Source: RI-153 sp963721725 (GTDB lineage Bacteria > Chloroflexota > Anaerolineae > Caldilineales > Caldilineaceae). From it: a stretch of 64,000 nt of DNA. The notes under the pieces were generated by a model. The model made no database searches, was not told the DNA's origin, and saw only the letters and a program-made list of their open reading frames with translations. The stretch spans positions 124,001 to 188,000 of the forward strand of contig CAVRLX010000016.1 in NCBI GenBank assembly GCA_963721725.1. The letters run 5' to 3'. Position numbers and translations under genes: made by a program. Within the stretch, counting starts at the first letter, position 1. Every line of letters starts with the position of its first letter. This document shows, piece by piece, positions 1 to 7,976 of the stretch.

Positions 1-256
1 TTTCCAGGCCATCGTGTAAGTAATCTTGTAAAATCGGGGTGACTGCGCCGCGGAAGGTGAGAACATAGGCCAGCGCTTCGCCGTTGGCCTGGGCCGGGGG
101 AGCCGCCAGGGCATGGCCCACCAGCGGCAGAATTAGCCCCAAACAGAGGCTTGTGAGATAGACGCACCGAAAGAGAATGATTGCACTATGTTTCAGAGAA
201 CTATGTTTCAGAGAACTATGTTTCAGGGGAGTGTGTTTCAGGGCGGTATGTTTCAT
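1..256 (-). CDS. NfeD-like membrane-bound serine protease, N-terminal part
   Basis: This gene runs off the left edge, so only about 85 N-terminal residues are visible. After a repeat-bearing n-region comes a hydrophobic signal segment ending near VGHALAAPPAQA. The mature start then reads AYVLTFRGAVTPILQDYL, which resembles the first beta strand and helix of the ClpP-like domain of NfeD/YqeZ membrane proteases (a family match from memory). The start is the ATG at 256-254, the only in-frame ATG, with AAAGG eight bases upstream. It lies 56 bp downstream of recN on the same strand, so co-transcription is likely. The odd part is the first 25 residues: five tandem pentapeptides of the form (M/L)KH(T/S)x, encoded by a 15-bp DNA repeat. 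The catalytic Ser/Lys region lies outside the window, so activity cannot be judged. Confidence 0.7.
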   Translation of the reverse strand, partial: MKHTALKHTPLKHSSLKHSSLKHSAIILFRCVYLTSLCLGLILPLVGHALAAPPAQANGEALAYVLTFRGAVTPILQDYLHDGLE

Positions 257-259
257 GGA
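185..259. repeat. 15-bp tandem repeat, five units, in frame in the NfeD-like gene
   Basis: Five consecutive 15-bp units (185-199, 200-214, 215-229, 230-244, 245-259) share the core TATGTTTCA. The first two differ only slightly from the third, and the fourth and fifth have diverged. On the minus strand the units encode LKHSS-type pentapeptides at the extreme N-terminus of the NfeD-like protein. The 15-bp length keeps frame, so copy-number change would only lengthen the n-region. Confidence 0.85.
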
Positions 260-312
260 ATGCCTTTGTATTTAACGCAGCCGATGGCTACGTGTCTCGC
301 CTGGGAGAAGCT

Positions 313-2160
313 TTAGGGGGTGCGCTTGACCGTTTCCACCTCCGCAATCATCTCTTCCACCGATTTACGCCCGGCTGCCGTGGTGGCTCCCAGCATTTGC
401 ATCAGCTCGCCGATGCGCTCTTCGGCATCCACGGCGCGCACCACGGTTCCCGTGCGCAGATGCCCGTCGGCGTCATAGACCCGCTTGTTGACGGTGAGAT
501 GGCGATCCCCAAAAGCGGCCAGTTGGGGCAGATGGGTGATACACAACACTTGATGCGGCACAGTGCCGTTTAGATGCGCCGATTGACCGGTGAGCCGCCA
601 CAGCTTTGCGCCCACCACCGATCCCACGCGCCCGCCGATGCCCTGATCGATCTCATCAAAAACCAGCGTGGGCGTGGCGTCGGCATGGGCCAAGACGCTT
701 TTCAACGCCAACATGAGCCGCGCCGTCTCGCCACCCGAGGCTACTTTTGCCATCGGTTTAAGCGGTTCGCCGGGGTTGGCGCTGATCATAAACTCCACCT
801 GATCCGTGCCAGTACTGTCAAAGGCCACACGCCGCCCATCGGGCAAATAGGCCCCATCGGCGCGCGCGCTTTGCACCACGGCCACGCCAAACTGGGCATT
901 GCTCATGCGTAGTTCGGCCAGTTCATGTTCCACTTGGCGGGCAATGCGCTCCCCGGCGGCGATGCGGGCGCGGCTGAGATCCGCGCCCGTCCGGCCAATC
1001 TCGTGTAAGAGCGTCTCTTCCCACGCTTCCAAAGCGTTGGTCTTGACTTCCCAATCGCTGAGTTCATCTAATTCGCTCTGGGCGCGCGCCCCAAAGGCCA
1101 GAATCTCTTCAATCGAATCGCCATACTTGCGCTGCAAGTTGTTGATCAGTTGCAGCCGCTCTTCCACCTCGGCCAAACGCGACGGGTTAAATTCCAGGGT
1201 CTCGGCGTAATCTTGCAGATCCCGCGCCAGATCGGAGAGTTGCTCCAACAGGCTTTGGCCGCCGTCGGCGGTCTCTTGCATGTCTCTGTCAATCCGCGCC
1301 AGCCGTTCCAGCCTGCCCACGGCCTCGCTAACCAAGTCAATCGCGCCCATGGCTTCGCCGTCGCCCTCGTTCAGAATGGCGCTGGCACTTTGGGCCAATT
1401 GGAGCAGCGCTTCGGCGTTGCCCAGGCGACGGCGCTCGTTCTCTAGCTCTTCTTCTTCGCCGGGCCGCAGCCGGGCGGCGTCGATCTCCTCGGCCTGAAA
1501 CGAGAGCAGATCCACACGCTGGGCCAGCGTGCGCGCATCCTGGCGCAGGCGATGAAGTTCGCCGCGCACGCTGTTTAACTGGCGCACAGCTTCGGCCAGT
1601 TCACGGCGCTGCGGCATCAGCCCGGCATAGCGATCCAACACACCGATGTGGGTGCGCGGCTTGAGCAAATTCAAATGTTCGCCCTGGCCGTGGATGTCCA
1701 CCAACAGAGCCGCCACCTCGCTGAGCAGTTGCAACGTCACCGAGCGGCCATTGATGCGGGCAATGTTGCGCCCGGTGCGGCGCACCTCGCGGTTGAGGAT
1801 CAGCAGATCCGGCGCGTCGGGATCGTCCAGCCCTTCGGCCTCGAGCAGCGGGCGCAACTGCGCGGTCAGCTCCCCCGCCGCCGTATCCCCACTGCCGCCC
1901 AGCCGGAAGGTAGCTTCGATCTCGGCGCGGTCGGTCTCGGCGCGGATCATCTCCTCGGTGGCGCGGTCGCCCAGCAACAGCCCCAAGGCATCAATGATAA
2001 TCGACTTGCCCGCGCCGGTTTCGCCGGTCAAGATCGTGAGGCCGCCATGAAAATTCAACTGCAATTCGTCGATAATGGCGAAATTGCGGATGCGCAATTC
2101 TAGCAGCGCCGTATCCCCGGCTGTGGGTGGAGCGCTGGTTTGAGTCAAAGAGTTCGGCAT
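313..2160 (-). CDS. recN: DNA repair protein RecN
   Basis: RecN is an SMC-like ATPase acting in double-strand break repair. The 615-residue product has the expected architecture: an N-terminal ATPase half with Walker A GETGAGKS at residues 46-53 after the RecN-typical LLELRIRNFAIID, a long central coiled-coil region (about 160-430), and a C-terminal half with the ABC signature ASGGE and Walker B LVFDEIDQGIGG. Length is slightly above the usual 550-570 because about 17 residues precede the conserved start. The chosen ATG at 2160 has no obvious Shine-Dalgarno, and no better in-frame start is evident upstream of LLELRIRNF. It is followed on the same strand by the NfeD-like gene; tatA diverges upstream. 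Confidence 0.96.
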   Translation of the reverse strand: MPNSLTQTSAPPTAGDTALLELRIRNFAIIDELQLNFHGGLTILTGETGAGKSIIIDALGLLLGDRATEEMIRAETDRAEIEATFRLGGSGDTAAGELTAQLRPLLEAEGLDDPDAPDLLILNREVRRTGRNIARINGRSVTLQLLSEVAALLVDIHGQGEHLNLLKPRTHIGVLDRYAGLMPQRRELAEAVRQLNSVRGELHRLRQDARTLAQRVDLLSFQAEEIDAARLRPGEEEELENERRRLGNAEALLQLAQSASAILNEGDGEAMGAIDLVSEAVGRLERLARIDRDMQETADGGQSLLEQLSDLARDLQDYAETLEFNPSRLAEVEERLQLINNLQRKYGDSIEEILAFGARAQSELDELSDWEVKTNALEAWEETLLHEIGRTGADLSRARIAAGERIARQVEHELAELRMSNAQFGVAVVQSARADGAYLPDGRRVAFDSTGTDQVEFMISANPGEPLKPMAKVASGGETARLMLALKSVLAHADATPTLVFDEIDQGIGGRVGSVVGAKLWRLTGQSAHLNGTVPHQVLCITHLPQLAAFGDRHLTVNKRVYDADGHLRTGTVVRAVDAEERIGELMQMLGATTAAGRKSVEEMIAEVETVKRTP

Positions 2161-2264
2161 AGGGAGATGGTGGGTGCAGAGATTTTGATCACGATAGTCT
2201 CAATTCTAGCACAGACGGTCGATGCCTTAAAGCAACGGGTAACCCGAATACGTTGTCAAAATAT

Positions 2265-2292
2265 TTGCGGCCCCTCTTACGCGTGCTATAAT
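2265..2292 (+). promoter_or_regulatory. Probable sigma70-type promoter of tatA
   Basis: A perfect -10 TATAAT (2287-2292) is preceded by TTGCGG (2265-2270) with a 16-bp spacer. It points to tatA and lies about 105 bp before its start codon. The -35 box is weak, so the -10 carries most of the evidence. Confidence 0.5.
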
Positions 2293-2397
2293 AGGCCCAC
2301 GATTCTGTCCGTCTGCGGTTCATTGCCCAGTCCCTCGCCAATGCCAACGACGATTTTTGTGCATTGCACTCGTTTCTTCTGACAAGGAGCACCTTCC

Positions 2398-2592
2398 ATG
2401 AATTTTGGCCCAACAGAACTGATTCTGATTCTTGTGATCATTGTGATTTTCTTTGGCGTGGGGCGTCTGCCCGAAGTCTTTGGCGCGGTGGGCAAGGGAC
2501 TGAAAGAGTTCCGCAAAGCCGCTGACGACGAACCCAAAGCCGACGAGGAAAAGAGCATAGGCGAAAGCACACCCGCCAAAAGCCTGGAATAA
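2398..2592 (+). CDS. tatA: Sec-independent translocase subunit TatA
   Basis: TatA forms the pore or membrane-thinning component of the twin-arginine translocation system. The 64-residue product shows the standard layout: a short periplasmic N-terminus (MNFGPTE), one transmembrane helix at about residues 6-24, the hinge GRLPE, an amphipathic helix (VFGAVGKGLKEFRKA) and a charged low-complexity tail rich in Asp, Glu and Lys. An AAGGAG Shine-Dalgarno lies about 9 bases before the ATG. No tatB or tatC is adjacent, so this is an orphan tatA in the window. TatB-type function cannot be excluded, but the short tail favours TatA. Confidence 0.94.
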   Translation: MNFGPTELILILVIIVIFFGVGRLPEVFGAVGKGLKEFRKAADDEPKADEEKSIGESTPAKSLE

Positions 2593-2629
2593 GACGCGCC
2601 CAGGCCCGCCCCAGCCGGTCTATAACGCC

Positions 2630-2692
2630 GCCGCAGCACACAAGAGAATTTGTCAAAGAGCACAGAATGGTCCTTTGTGGCGCTGCTTCGTA
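2630..2692 (+). repeat. Second intergenic repeat family, copy 1
   Basis: A stretch containing GTCAAAGAGCACAGAATGG followed by TCCTTTGTGGCGCTGCTT recurs with moderate divergence at 10021-10085 (opposite orientation) and 56741-56805. It sits downstream of tatA, directly before the palindromic element at 2703. No coding role is apparent. Confidence 0.6.
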
Positions 2693-2702
2693 TAAAATCG
2701 AC

Positions 2703-2793
2703 GTAACTGTTCAGGTGCGACGCACTCGACACACAGCGTTCGCAACCGATCTACCGCTGGCAAGTGCGTCGCACCCTGGACTTGTATAGATAC
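2703..2793. mobile_element. MITE-like palindromic element, copy A, with 8-bp target duplication
   Basis: This 91-bp element has long imperfect inverted repeats: the left arm holds CAGGTGCGACGCACTCG and the right arm AAGTGCGTCGCACCCTG, and the outer ends are GTAAC and GATAC. It is flanked directly by the same 8 bp, AAATCGAC, at 2695-2702 and 2794-2801, as expected for a transposed element. Related copies lie at 15345, 22184 and 24903, with shrunken derivatives at 6077 and 60982. It has no coding capacity of its own. Confidence 0.75.
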
Positions 2794-2908
2794 AAATCGA
2801 CAGTCCATCCTGTCACAGAAACCGGTTGTCCAGCCCTGGACAGCCGGATTCGATCCAATAGGCCCTCAACACCTCTCTATCTCCACGTCCCATGTGAAAG
2901 GTCAATGT

Positions 2909-4883
2909 GTGAAGATTCTGCGTTTTTTGGCGCTGTTGATGGCGGTGCTTGCCGCGTACACGGCCCAGTGGCTCTTCACACACCCCGCCCCGCTAGAGGC
3001 GATCCCCAGTGCATGGCTGGATCGGCTGCCGGTGTTGCGTTCGACGCTGGGCTGGACCCCGGAAAATTTACGCAATCTGGCCTTTTTCCTGGCCTCGCTG
3101 GGGGCGTTGATCTATGGCCTCGCCGCCCTGCCCTGGCAATGGACCTTGGCGCGCCGTCCGTCTCTTTCCCCCGCTGCCGCCACAGCTCGCTCCGCTAAAA
3201 TCGGGTGGGGGCTGGTGCTGTTGGCGCTGGGCCTCAGTGCCGTACTCGCCTTTTTGTGGTCGCCCCAAGCGGAAACGCTCTTTTTGCAGTGGACTTGGCT
3301 GGCGCTGCTGATCCTGTTTGGCGTGGGCTGCGCGTGGCTGCGCCCGCCAAGCGAGCGCGCCCGACGATGCCGCGCCCGCACGATCTTGGCCCCAACTGCT
3401 GCTCATTTTGCTCATCGGCGCGCTGCTCTATGGCTGGCAATTGGATCTGCTGCCCCTGCGCGTGGACGTTGACAGCGCCCACCAAGCGCTGGCCGCCATG
3501 CAGATCCTCAGTGGCAACGAAACGCAGATCTTCGCGCCCGGCGCGGATGGCTTGCCGCCGTTGGCCCACTATCCCGCGGCGCTGGGGATGCTCTTGAGCG
3601 GCGATTGGCTTGTGGGCAACCGGCTGGCCGGGGTCTATGCCGGGATGCTGACGTTGTTGGCGGTTTGGCTGCTGGCCTGCGAGCTTTTCCGCCACACCCA
3701 CGAAGGGGGCGACGGGCAACTCAGCGCCATTTTTTGCGTGGGCATTACCGGCGTCAGCGTTGCGCTGCTACACTTTAGCCGCCTGCCGCTCTATCTGGAG
3801 CCGGTGGCGTGGGGAACCTTGGGGCTGTGGGCGTTGCTACGCGGTCAGCGCACGGGGGATCGGCTGGCCCTGGGCTTGAGCGGACTCTTGGTGGGGCTGG
3901 CAACTCTGCTCTTCCCCACTGGGCGCATTTTTTTGCTGGTGGCGCTGGTAGGGTGGGCGCTGCATTGGTGCGTACAAAGCTTGCAGAGTGTAGACACCCT
4001 GCGCGGCGGATGGCGAGAATTTCTGCTCTGGCTGGGCGGCGTTGTGGTTTTCACGGCGCCCACGCTGGGGGTGTGGCTGCGTGCGCCCGCTGGCTTTCTC
4101 CATCCCCTGCGCAACGGCGCGGGAATCGATCCTGCCTTGCCGCTGTGGGAGCGTCTGGAGCGGAGTGCGCTGGCCTTCAATCTTTATGGCGACAGCAGCC
4201 CCGTTTTTAATCACCCGCAGCCGCTTCTGGGCAACTTGTTGGGTCCGTTGTTGATTCTGGGCGTGGGCGTGTTGATCCTGAATTTGGATCGGGTGCGCAG
4301 TTGGCTGCTCTTGTCATGGCTGGCAATCGGGCTATTTGTGGCGGCCAACATGGGCGATGTGGCGCCCGATGCGCGCCTGTTGTTGCCCGTAATGCCGGTG
4401 GTGGGGTTGATCTGCGGGGTGGCCGTGGATCGCTGGCTGGTGACGCTGCGCCATAGCGGGGCCTGGCTGCACCGGATCGGCAGCATTGGGGCGCTGGCTG
4501 TGTTGCTGTTTGGGCTGCTCTTTAACAGCATCGGCTATTACGAACGATACACCGTGGGCGCAGATATGGCGACCGCCGTGGGGCGGGCCATGCGCGATTT
4601 GAACCCTGGCGAGATCCCCTATTTGCTGGTGGGTACAGGCCGCCCCACCTGGGACGATCCGGTGATCACCTATCTGGCGGCGTTGCCCTATCGCACGTTG
4701 CCGTTAAACGAAATTCGTCCCGACACATGGCCGCCCAGCCTGCTCGCGGGAAGTGTTGTCATGCTTTTCCCCACAGATCGTGGACTCTCTGCCGAGTTGG
4801 AGAGCCGCTACCCTGGCGGCTTTTATGAAGTGCAACGGGATCGCCTGGGAAACCCGATCTTGATCCGCTATATCTTGCCCTGA
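2909..4883 (+). CDS. GT-C family membrane glycosyltransferase (PMT/ArnT-like), frameshifted
   Basis: Two overlapping reading frames appear to be one polytopic membrane protein of about 655 residues. The first frame (from 2909, or GTG 2894) has an N-terminal helix LRFLALLMAVLAAY and further helices up to about 3355. The second frame carries the protein from about 3380 to 4883 with many transmembrane helices. The first loop after the helix LLLILLIGALLYGWQ contains RVDVDSAHQALAAMQIL, reminiscent of the acidic catalytic loop of dolichyl-phosphate-mannose transferases and ArnT. By analogy it would move a sugar from a lipid carrier to an outer-surface acceptor; the acceptor is unknown. The frame break falls in a C/G-rich stretch around 3355-3400. 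GTG 2909 is preferred because AAAGG lies just upstream. Two separate overlapping genes is the alternative. Confidence 0.72.
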
Positions 4884-4901
4884 CAGATAGTTTGTTTCCC
4901 C

Positions 4902-5888
4902 TCATGCAACCAGCAAGGGATACCAGCGTTCGACATTAGCCCGATAAAATTTCGCCAGCACGTCGGACGGCAGATGCAGCCCGCGGGTGGTGCGCCCGCG
5001 CACGGTGACGGTTTCGTCGCTTTCAAAATAGGCAAAATGCATCTGATAGGTGGCGCGCAGGGTATCGAGCATCTGGGTGCGCGCCTCGGCATCCAACGCC
5101 GAGAGCGACCCACGCAGAACCACATCCGTGCCAAAGAGAATGCGGTCGGCATAGTCGATGAAAAACTGGCGTACCTTTGCGCTCTCCTGCACAGCCAGAT
5201 CGACCAGCCGCGCCGAGATGTCCACGGCAAAGTTGGGGTAGCGATCTAAGCGAGCGGCCACTTCGTCCACGTCATATTCCAAGCTGCCCAGGTGCGCGCC
5301 GATGATCTTGAGATCGGGGTGCTTTTCGATCATGTGATCGCGGGCCACCATCAACTGGGCGTGGCTGGGATAGTCGGGGCGAGTATACATGTGCCATTCA
5401 GGGTTGCGGCTGTAATAGCCATAGTGGGGATTGTGCGCGTCGAGGGGTTGCCAGCAGGCCAACGGCTCGGCAATGTGGGTGAGCAGCGTGCGCCCGCGCC
5501 GGGCCACATGCTCAAAAATGGGGTCGAAGATGGGATCATCCACCATGACAAAGCTGCCATCGGGCTTGCGGGCGTCCATACCCACGTTTTTCCAAACTTT
5601 GCAGGCAATCGCCCCGGCCTCAAAATCCTGATCGAGCTGGGCAATCACGGCGGACACATAGTCAGGATCGTCAAAGCGCGGCAGATCAAAGGTGGTACAC
5701 CAGGCAAAGCGGTTGGGATATTGGACGGTCAGTTGCCGGTAGATCTGGGCCTGCGCCTGCCAATCGGCCCATTCACTGCCTGCATTGGCGACGCAAATAT
5801 TCAAAAACGAAAGATCAAATTCTGCCATCAACGCCAGCAAATCGGGGTGGTCATCGCCATAGTGAATGTGGGCATCAATCAACGTCAT
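4902..5888 (-). CDS. Amidohydrolase family (Amidohydro_2) metal-dependent hydrolase
   Basis: This 328-residue TIM-barrel protein starts MTLIDAHIHYG, placing the metal-binding HxH at residues 7-9. Further candidate ligands are the His in LTHIAEP, the His in GAHLGS and the Asp in LFGTDVV near the C-terminus. This pattern fits the PF04909 group, which includes decarboxylases and lactonases; the substrate cannot be told. The start at 5888 is supported by AAAGGAG seven bases upstream; upstream in-frame codons lie before this site and are not used. It is convergent with the glycosyltransferase gene (18-bp gap) and divergent from the Gfo/Idh gene, with which a shared sugar or lactone pathway is possible but unproven. 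Confidence 0.85.
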   Translation of the reverse strand: MTLIDAHIHYGDDHPDLLALMAEFDLSFLNICVANAGSEWADWQAQAQIYRQLTVQYPNRFAWCTTFDLPRFDDPDYVSAVIAQLDQDFEAGAIACKVWKNVGMDARKPDGSFVMVDDPIFDPIFEHVARRGRTLLTHIAEPLACWQPLDAHNPHYGYYSRNPEWHMYTRPDYPSHAQLMVARDHMIEKHPDLKIIGAHLGSLEYDVDEVAARLDRYPNFAVDISARLVDLAVQESAKVRQFFIDYADRILFGTDVVLRGSLSALDAEARTQMLDTLRATYQMHFAYFESDETVTVRGRTTRGLHLPSDVLAKFYRANVERWYPLLVA

Positions 5889-6076
5889 GGAGTCTCCTTT
5901 GGGGGGCTGTTTGGATGATGCGTAATCGTTTTGCACTATAGTGGGCAGAAAATCAATTGTCAAAGCAGTTCCTATGATGAGCAGCGCATGGGGATGCGAA
6001 ATCATTCCCGGAATGTTCGCTGGAGATCGCCAAAAACAAGGGGAAATGCGATAATGTTCGCACTTTGGTTTTCAGC

Positions 6077-6118
6077 GTAACCATACAGGTGTGCCGCACT
6101 CTAGACCTGAATCGCTAC
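6077..6118. repeat. Shrunken copy F of the MITE-like element
   Basis: A 42-bp sequence starts GTAACCATACAGGTGTGCCG and ends AATCGCTAC. It looks like the two outer ends of the 91-93 bp element joined after loss of the centre. The 8 bp on each side agree at five positions, so a decayed target duplication is possible. Confidence 0.5.
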
Positions 6119-6149
6119 TTTCAATCTTGCCTTCACAAAGGAGCCTCTC

Positions 6150-7227
6150 GTGAGCAACCGCACGATCCGCGCTGCAATTCTTGGGTGTGGGAATATCGCC
6201 GGCCCCTATGCCAAAGATCTCGCCAAAGCGCCCCAAATTGAACTGCTGGGCGTGGCGGATCTTGACACGACGCGCGCCGAAGCCCTGGCCGCCGAACATG
6301 GAATCACGGCCTATGCCTCGCCCGCTGCGCTGTTGGCCGATGACCGCGTCGAATTGGTGGTCAACCTCACCATTCACCACGCCCACTATGCCGTGACCAA
6401 AGCCTGTTTGGAAGCAGGCAAACACGTTCACAGCGAAAAGCCGTTGGCCCTGACCACGGCAGAGGCCGAGGCGTTGGTGCAATTGGCCGCAGAAAAAGGA
6501 CTGCGCCTGGGCTGTTCGCCCTTTACGTGGATGGGCGAAGCGCAACAGACGGCGTGGAAGCTGATCCGCGAGGGGCAACTTGGCACGGTGCGCGTGGCCT
6601 ATGCCGAGGTCAACTGGGGGCGCATTGAAGCGTGGCACCCCAACCCCGGCCCCTTCTATCAAGTGGGCGCGCTCTTTGATGTGGGCGTCTATCCGCTGAC
6701 CATAATGACCACAATCTTTGGACCAGCCCGGCGTGTGTGGAGCTATGGCACGTTGTTACACCCTGCCGCGTGTGACCAAAACTGGCACGCCCTTCACGAT
6801 TGAAACGCCTGATTTTGTGGTGACGATGGTGGAGTTTGGCAATGGCACGGTGGCGCGCCTGACCACAGATTTCTATGTAAGCAACCGCAGCACTCACCAG
6901 ACTGGCATCGAGTTTCATGGGGATCGGGGATCTCTGCACATTTCAAGCTGGCAGCTTTTCAACGCCGCCGTGGAGTTCGCCAACTTTAACGAGGGTTTTG
7001 AGCCGGTGCCGCCAGTGAAAGAGCCGTTCCCGGGCACAGAGTGGGGGCGCGGTGTCATGGACATGGCCGACGCCATTATCGAAGGCCGCCCGCACCGTGC
7101 CACCGGCGCCCAAGCCGCCCATGTGGTGGAGATCCTCAACGCCGCCGTAGCATCCATGCACAGCGGGGACCGTGTGGATCTACACACCACCTTCAGCGCG
7201 CCCAGCCCCATGGCGTGGGCTGGTTGA
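6150..7227 (+). CDS. Gfo/Idh/MocA family oxidoreductase, frameshifted
   Basis: The product is an NAD(P)-dependent dehydrogenase of sugar, inositol or bile-pigment type. The Rossmann motif GCGNIAG is at residues 12-18 and the hallmark EKPLAL follows GKHVHS. The C-terminal substrate domain (TGIEFHGDRGSLHISSW) is complete but lies in another frame. Continuity breaks between about 6745 and 6772, after SYGTLLHP and before PRVTKTGTPF, consistent with one missing or extra base. Joined, the protein is about 358 residues, normal for the family. The GTG start at 6150 has AAAGGAG upstream. Substrate unknown. A second Gfo/Idh gene lies at 36480-37679 but is not a close paralogue. Confidence 0.85.
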
Positions 7228-7317
7228 GTAAACCATTTTCTTAGGCGTTGTGCTCCCCTGAGGCGAAAGTAAAGCCGCATATAAAACATTCGTATCAACA
7301 ACAATCTGAAGCGTCAT
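7180..7317 (-). pseudogene. Truncated PIN-domain toxin remnant
   Basis: A minus-strand frame starting at 7317 encodes MTLQIVVDTNVLYAALLSPQ, a clear match to the N-terminal strand of PIN ribonuclease domains with the first catalytic Asp in VVDTNVL. About 27 residues later it runs into the 3' end of the Gfo/Idh gene and stops at 7180. The other acidic residues of a PIN domain (about 130 residues) are missing. AAGG lies upstream of the ATG. This is probably the stub of a VapC-like gene left after deletion; no partner antitoxin is seen. Confidence 0.6.
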
Positions 7318-7412
7318 ACTTACCCTTGGGATTGAACTTGATCATATCATAGAGTCTGCCTCAGGCTGCGTCAAGAGCCTCTCAAAATTTAGCGAAACTG
7401 GAGAAGGGACTT

Positions 7413-7976
7413 ATGCCAGAAAATAACCCGCGACCGCTAGTCAATCTCTGCAAACTGCTTTTAGACGAAGATCGGCTGCGCCTGTTGGGGCTGTTGGCGC
7501 TGAAGCCAGCCACCCAGGCCGAGCTAATTGCGCAAGCGTCCATGAAGGCGGGTGTGCTGGCGCGCCATCTCTATCAACTACAAGAGGCACGCTTGATTAC
7601 CACCCACAATGAGGGCGGCGTGGATCGGTATACCCTCAACGGTGATCGCATCCAGACCCTTAAGCGCGAACTCTTTGCGCCGCCGCCCAACGCCGAACCA
7701 CAGAGTGAAGAAGAAGAGGTGTTGGGTCGCTTTGTGGAAAACGGACGCTTAACGCAACTGCCCACGTCCCACACCAAACTGTTGACGGTGTTGACCTGGC
7801 TGGCTGAAGAATTCAAACCCGGCCAGGAATATCCCGAACGCCAGGTCAACGAAATTTTGGACAAACACGCCTCCGACCCGGCCACACTGCGCCGCCTGTT
7901 GGTGGATTATCAATTTCTCAGCCGCAGCGGCGGTATCTACCGTCGCACCCTTGCCGATAAAGTGGAGTCTGTATGA
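7413..7976 (+). CDS. DUF2087 protein with N-terminal winged-helix domain
   Basis: The 187-residue product has an ArsR/GntR-like helix-turn-helix region at about residues 8-70 (LVNLCKLLLDEDRLRLLGLL, then LARHLYQLQEARLI). A C-terminal part (about 105-180) contains FKPGQEYPERQVNEIL and LRRLLVDYQFLSRSGGIYRR, typical of DUF2087. DUF2087 proteins are thought to be transcriptional regulators, often of small-molecule response genes. GGAGAAGGG lies 4-5 bases before the ATG. The stop overlaps the start of the prolyl oligopeptidase gene in an ATGA, so the two are translationally coupled and the regulator may control the peptidase. Confidence 0.85.
   Translation: MPENNPRPLVNLCKLLLDEDRLRLLGLLALKPATQAELIAQASMKAGVLARHLYQLQEARLITTHNEGGVDRYTLNGDRIQTLKRELFAPPPNAEPQSEEEEVLGRFVENGRLTQLPTSHTKLLTVLTWLAEEFKPGQEYPERQVNEILDKHASDPATLRRLLVDYQFLSRSGGIYRRTLADKVESV

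Noticed and set aside
185..259. CRISPR-like array
   Set aside because: The units are adjacent 15-mers without spacers and lie in frame in a coding gene.
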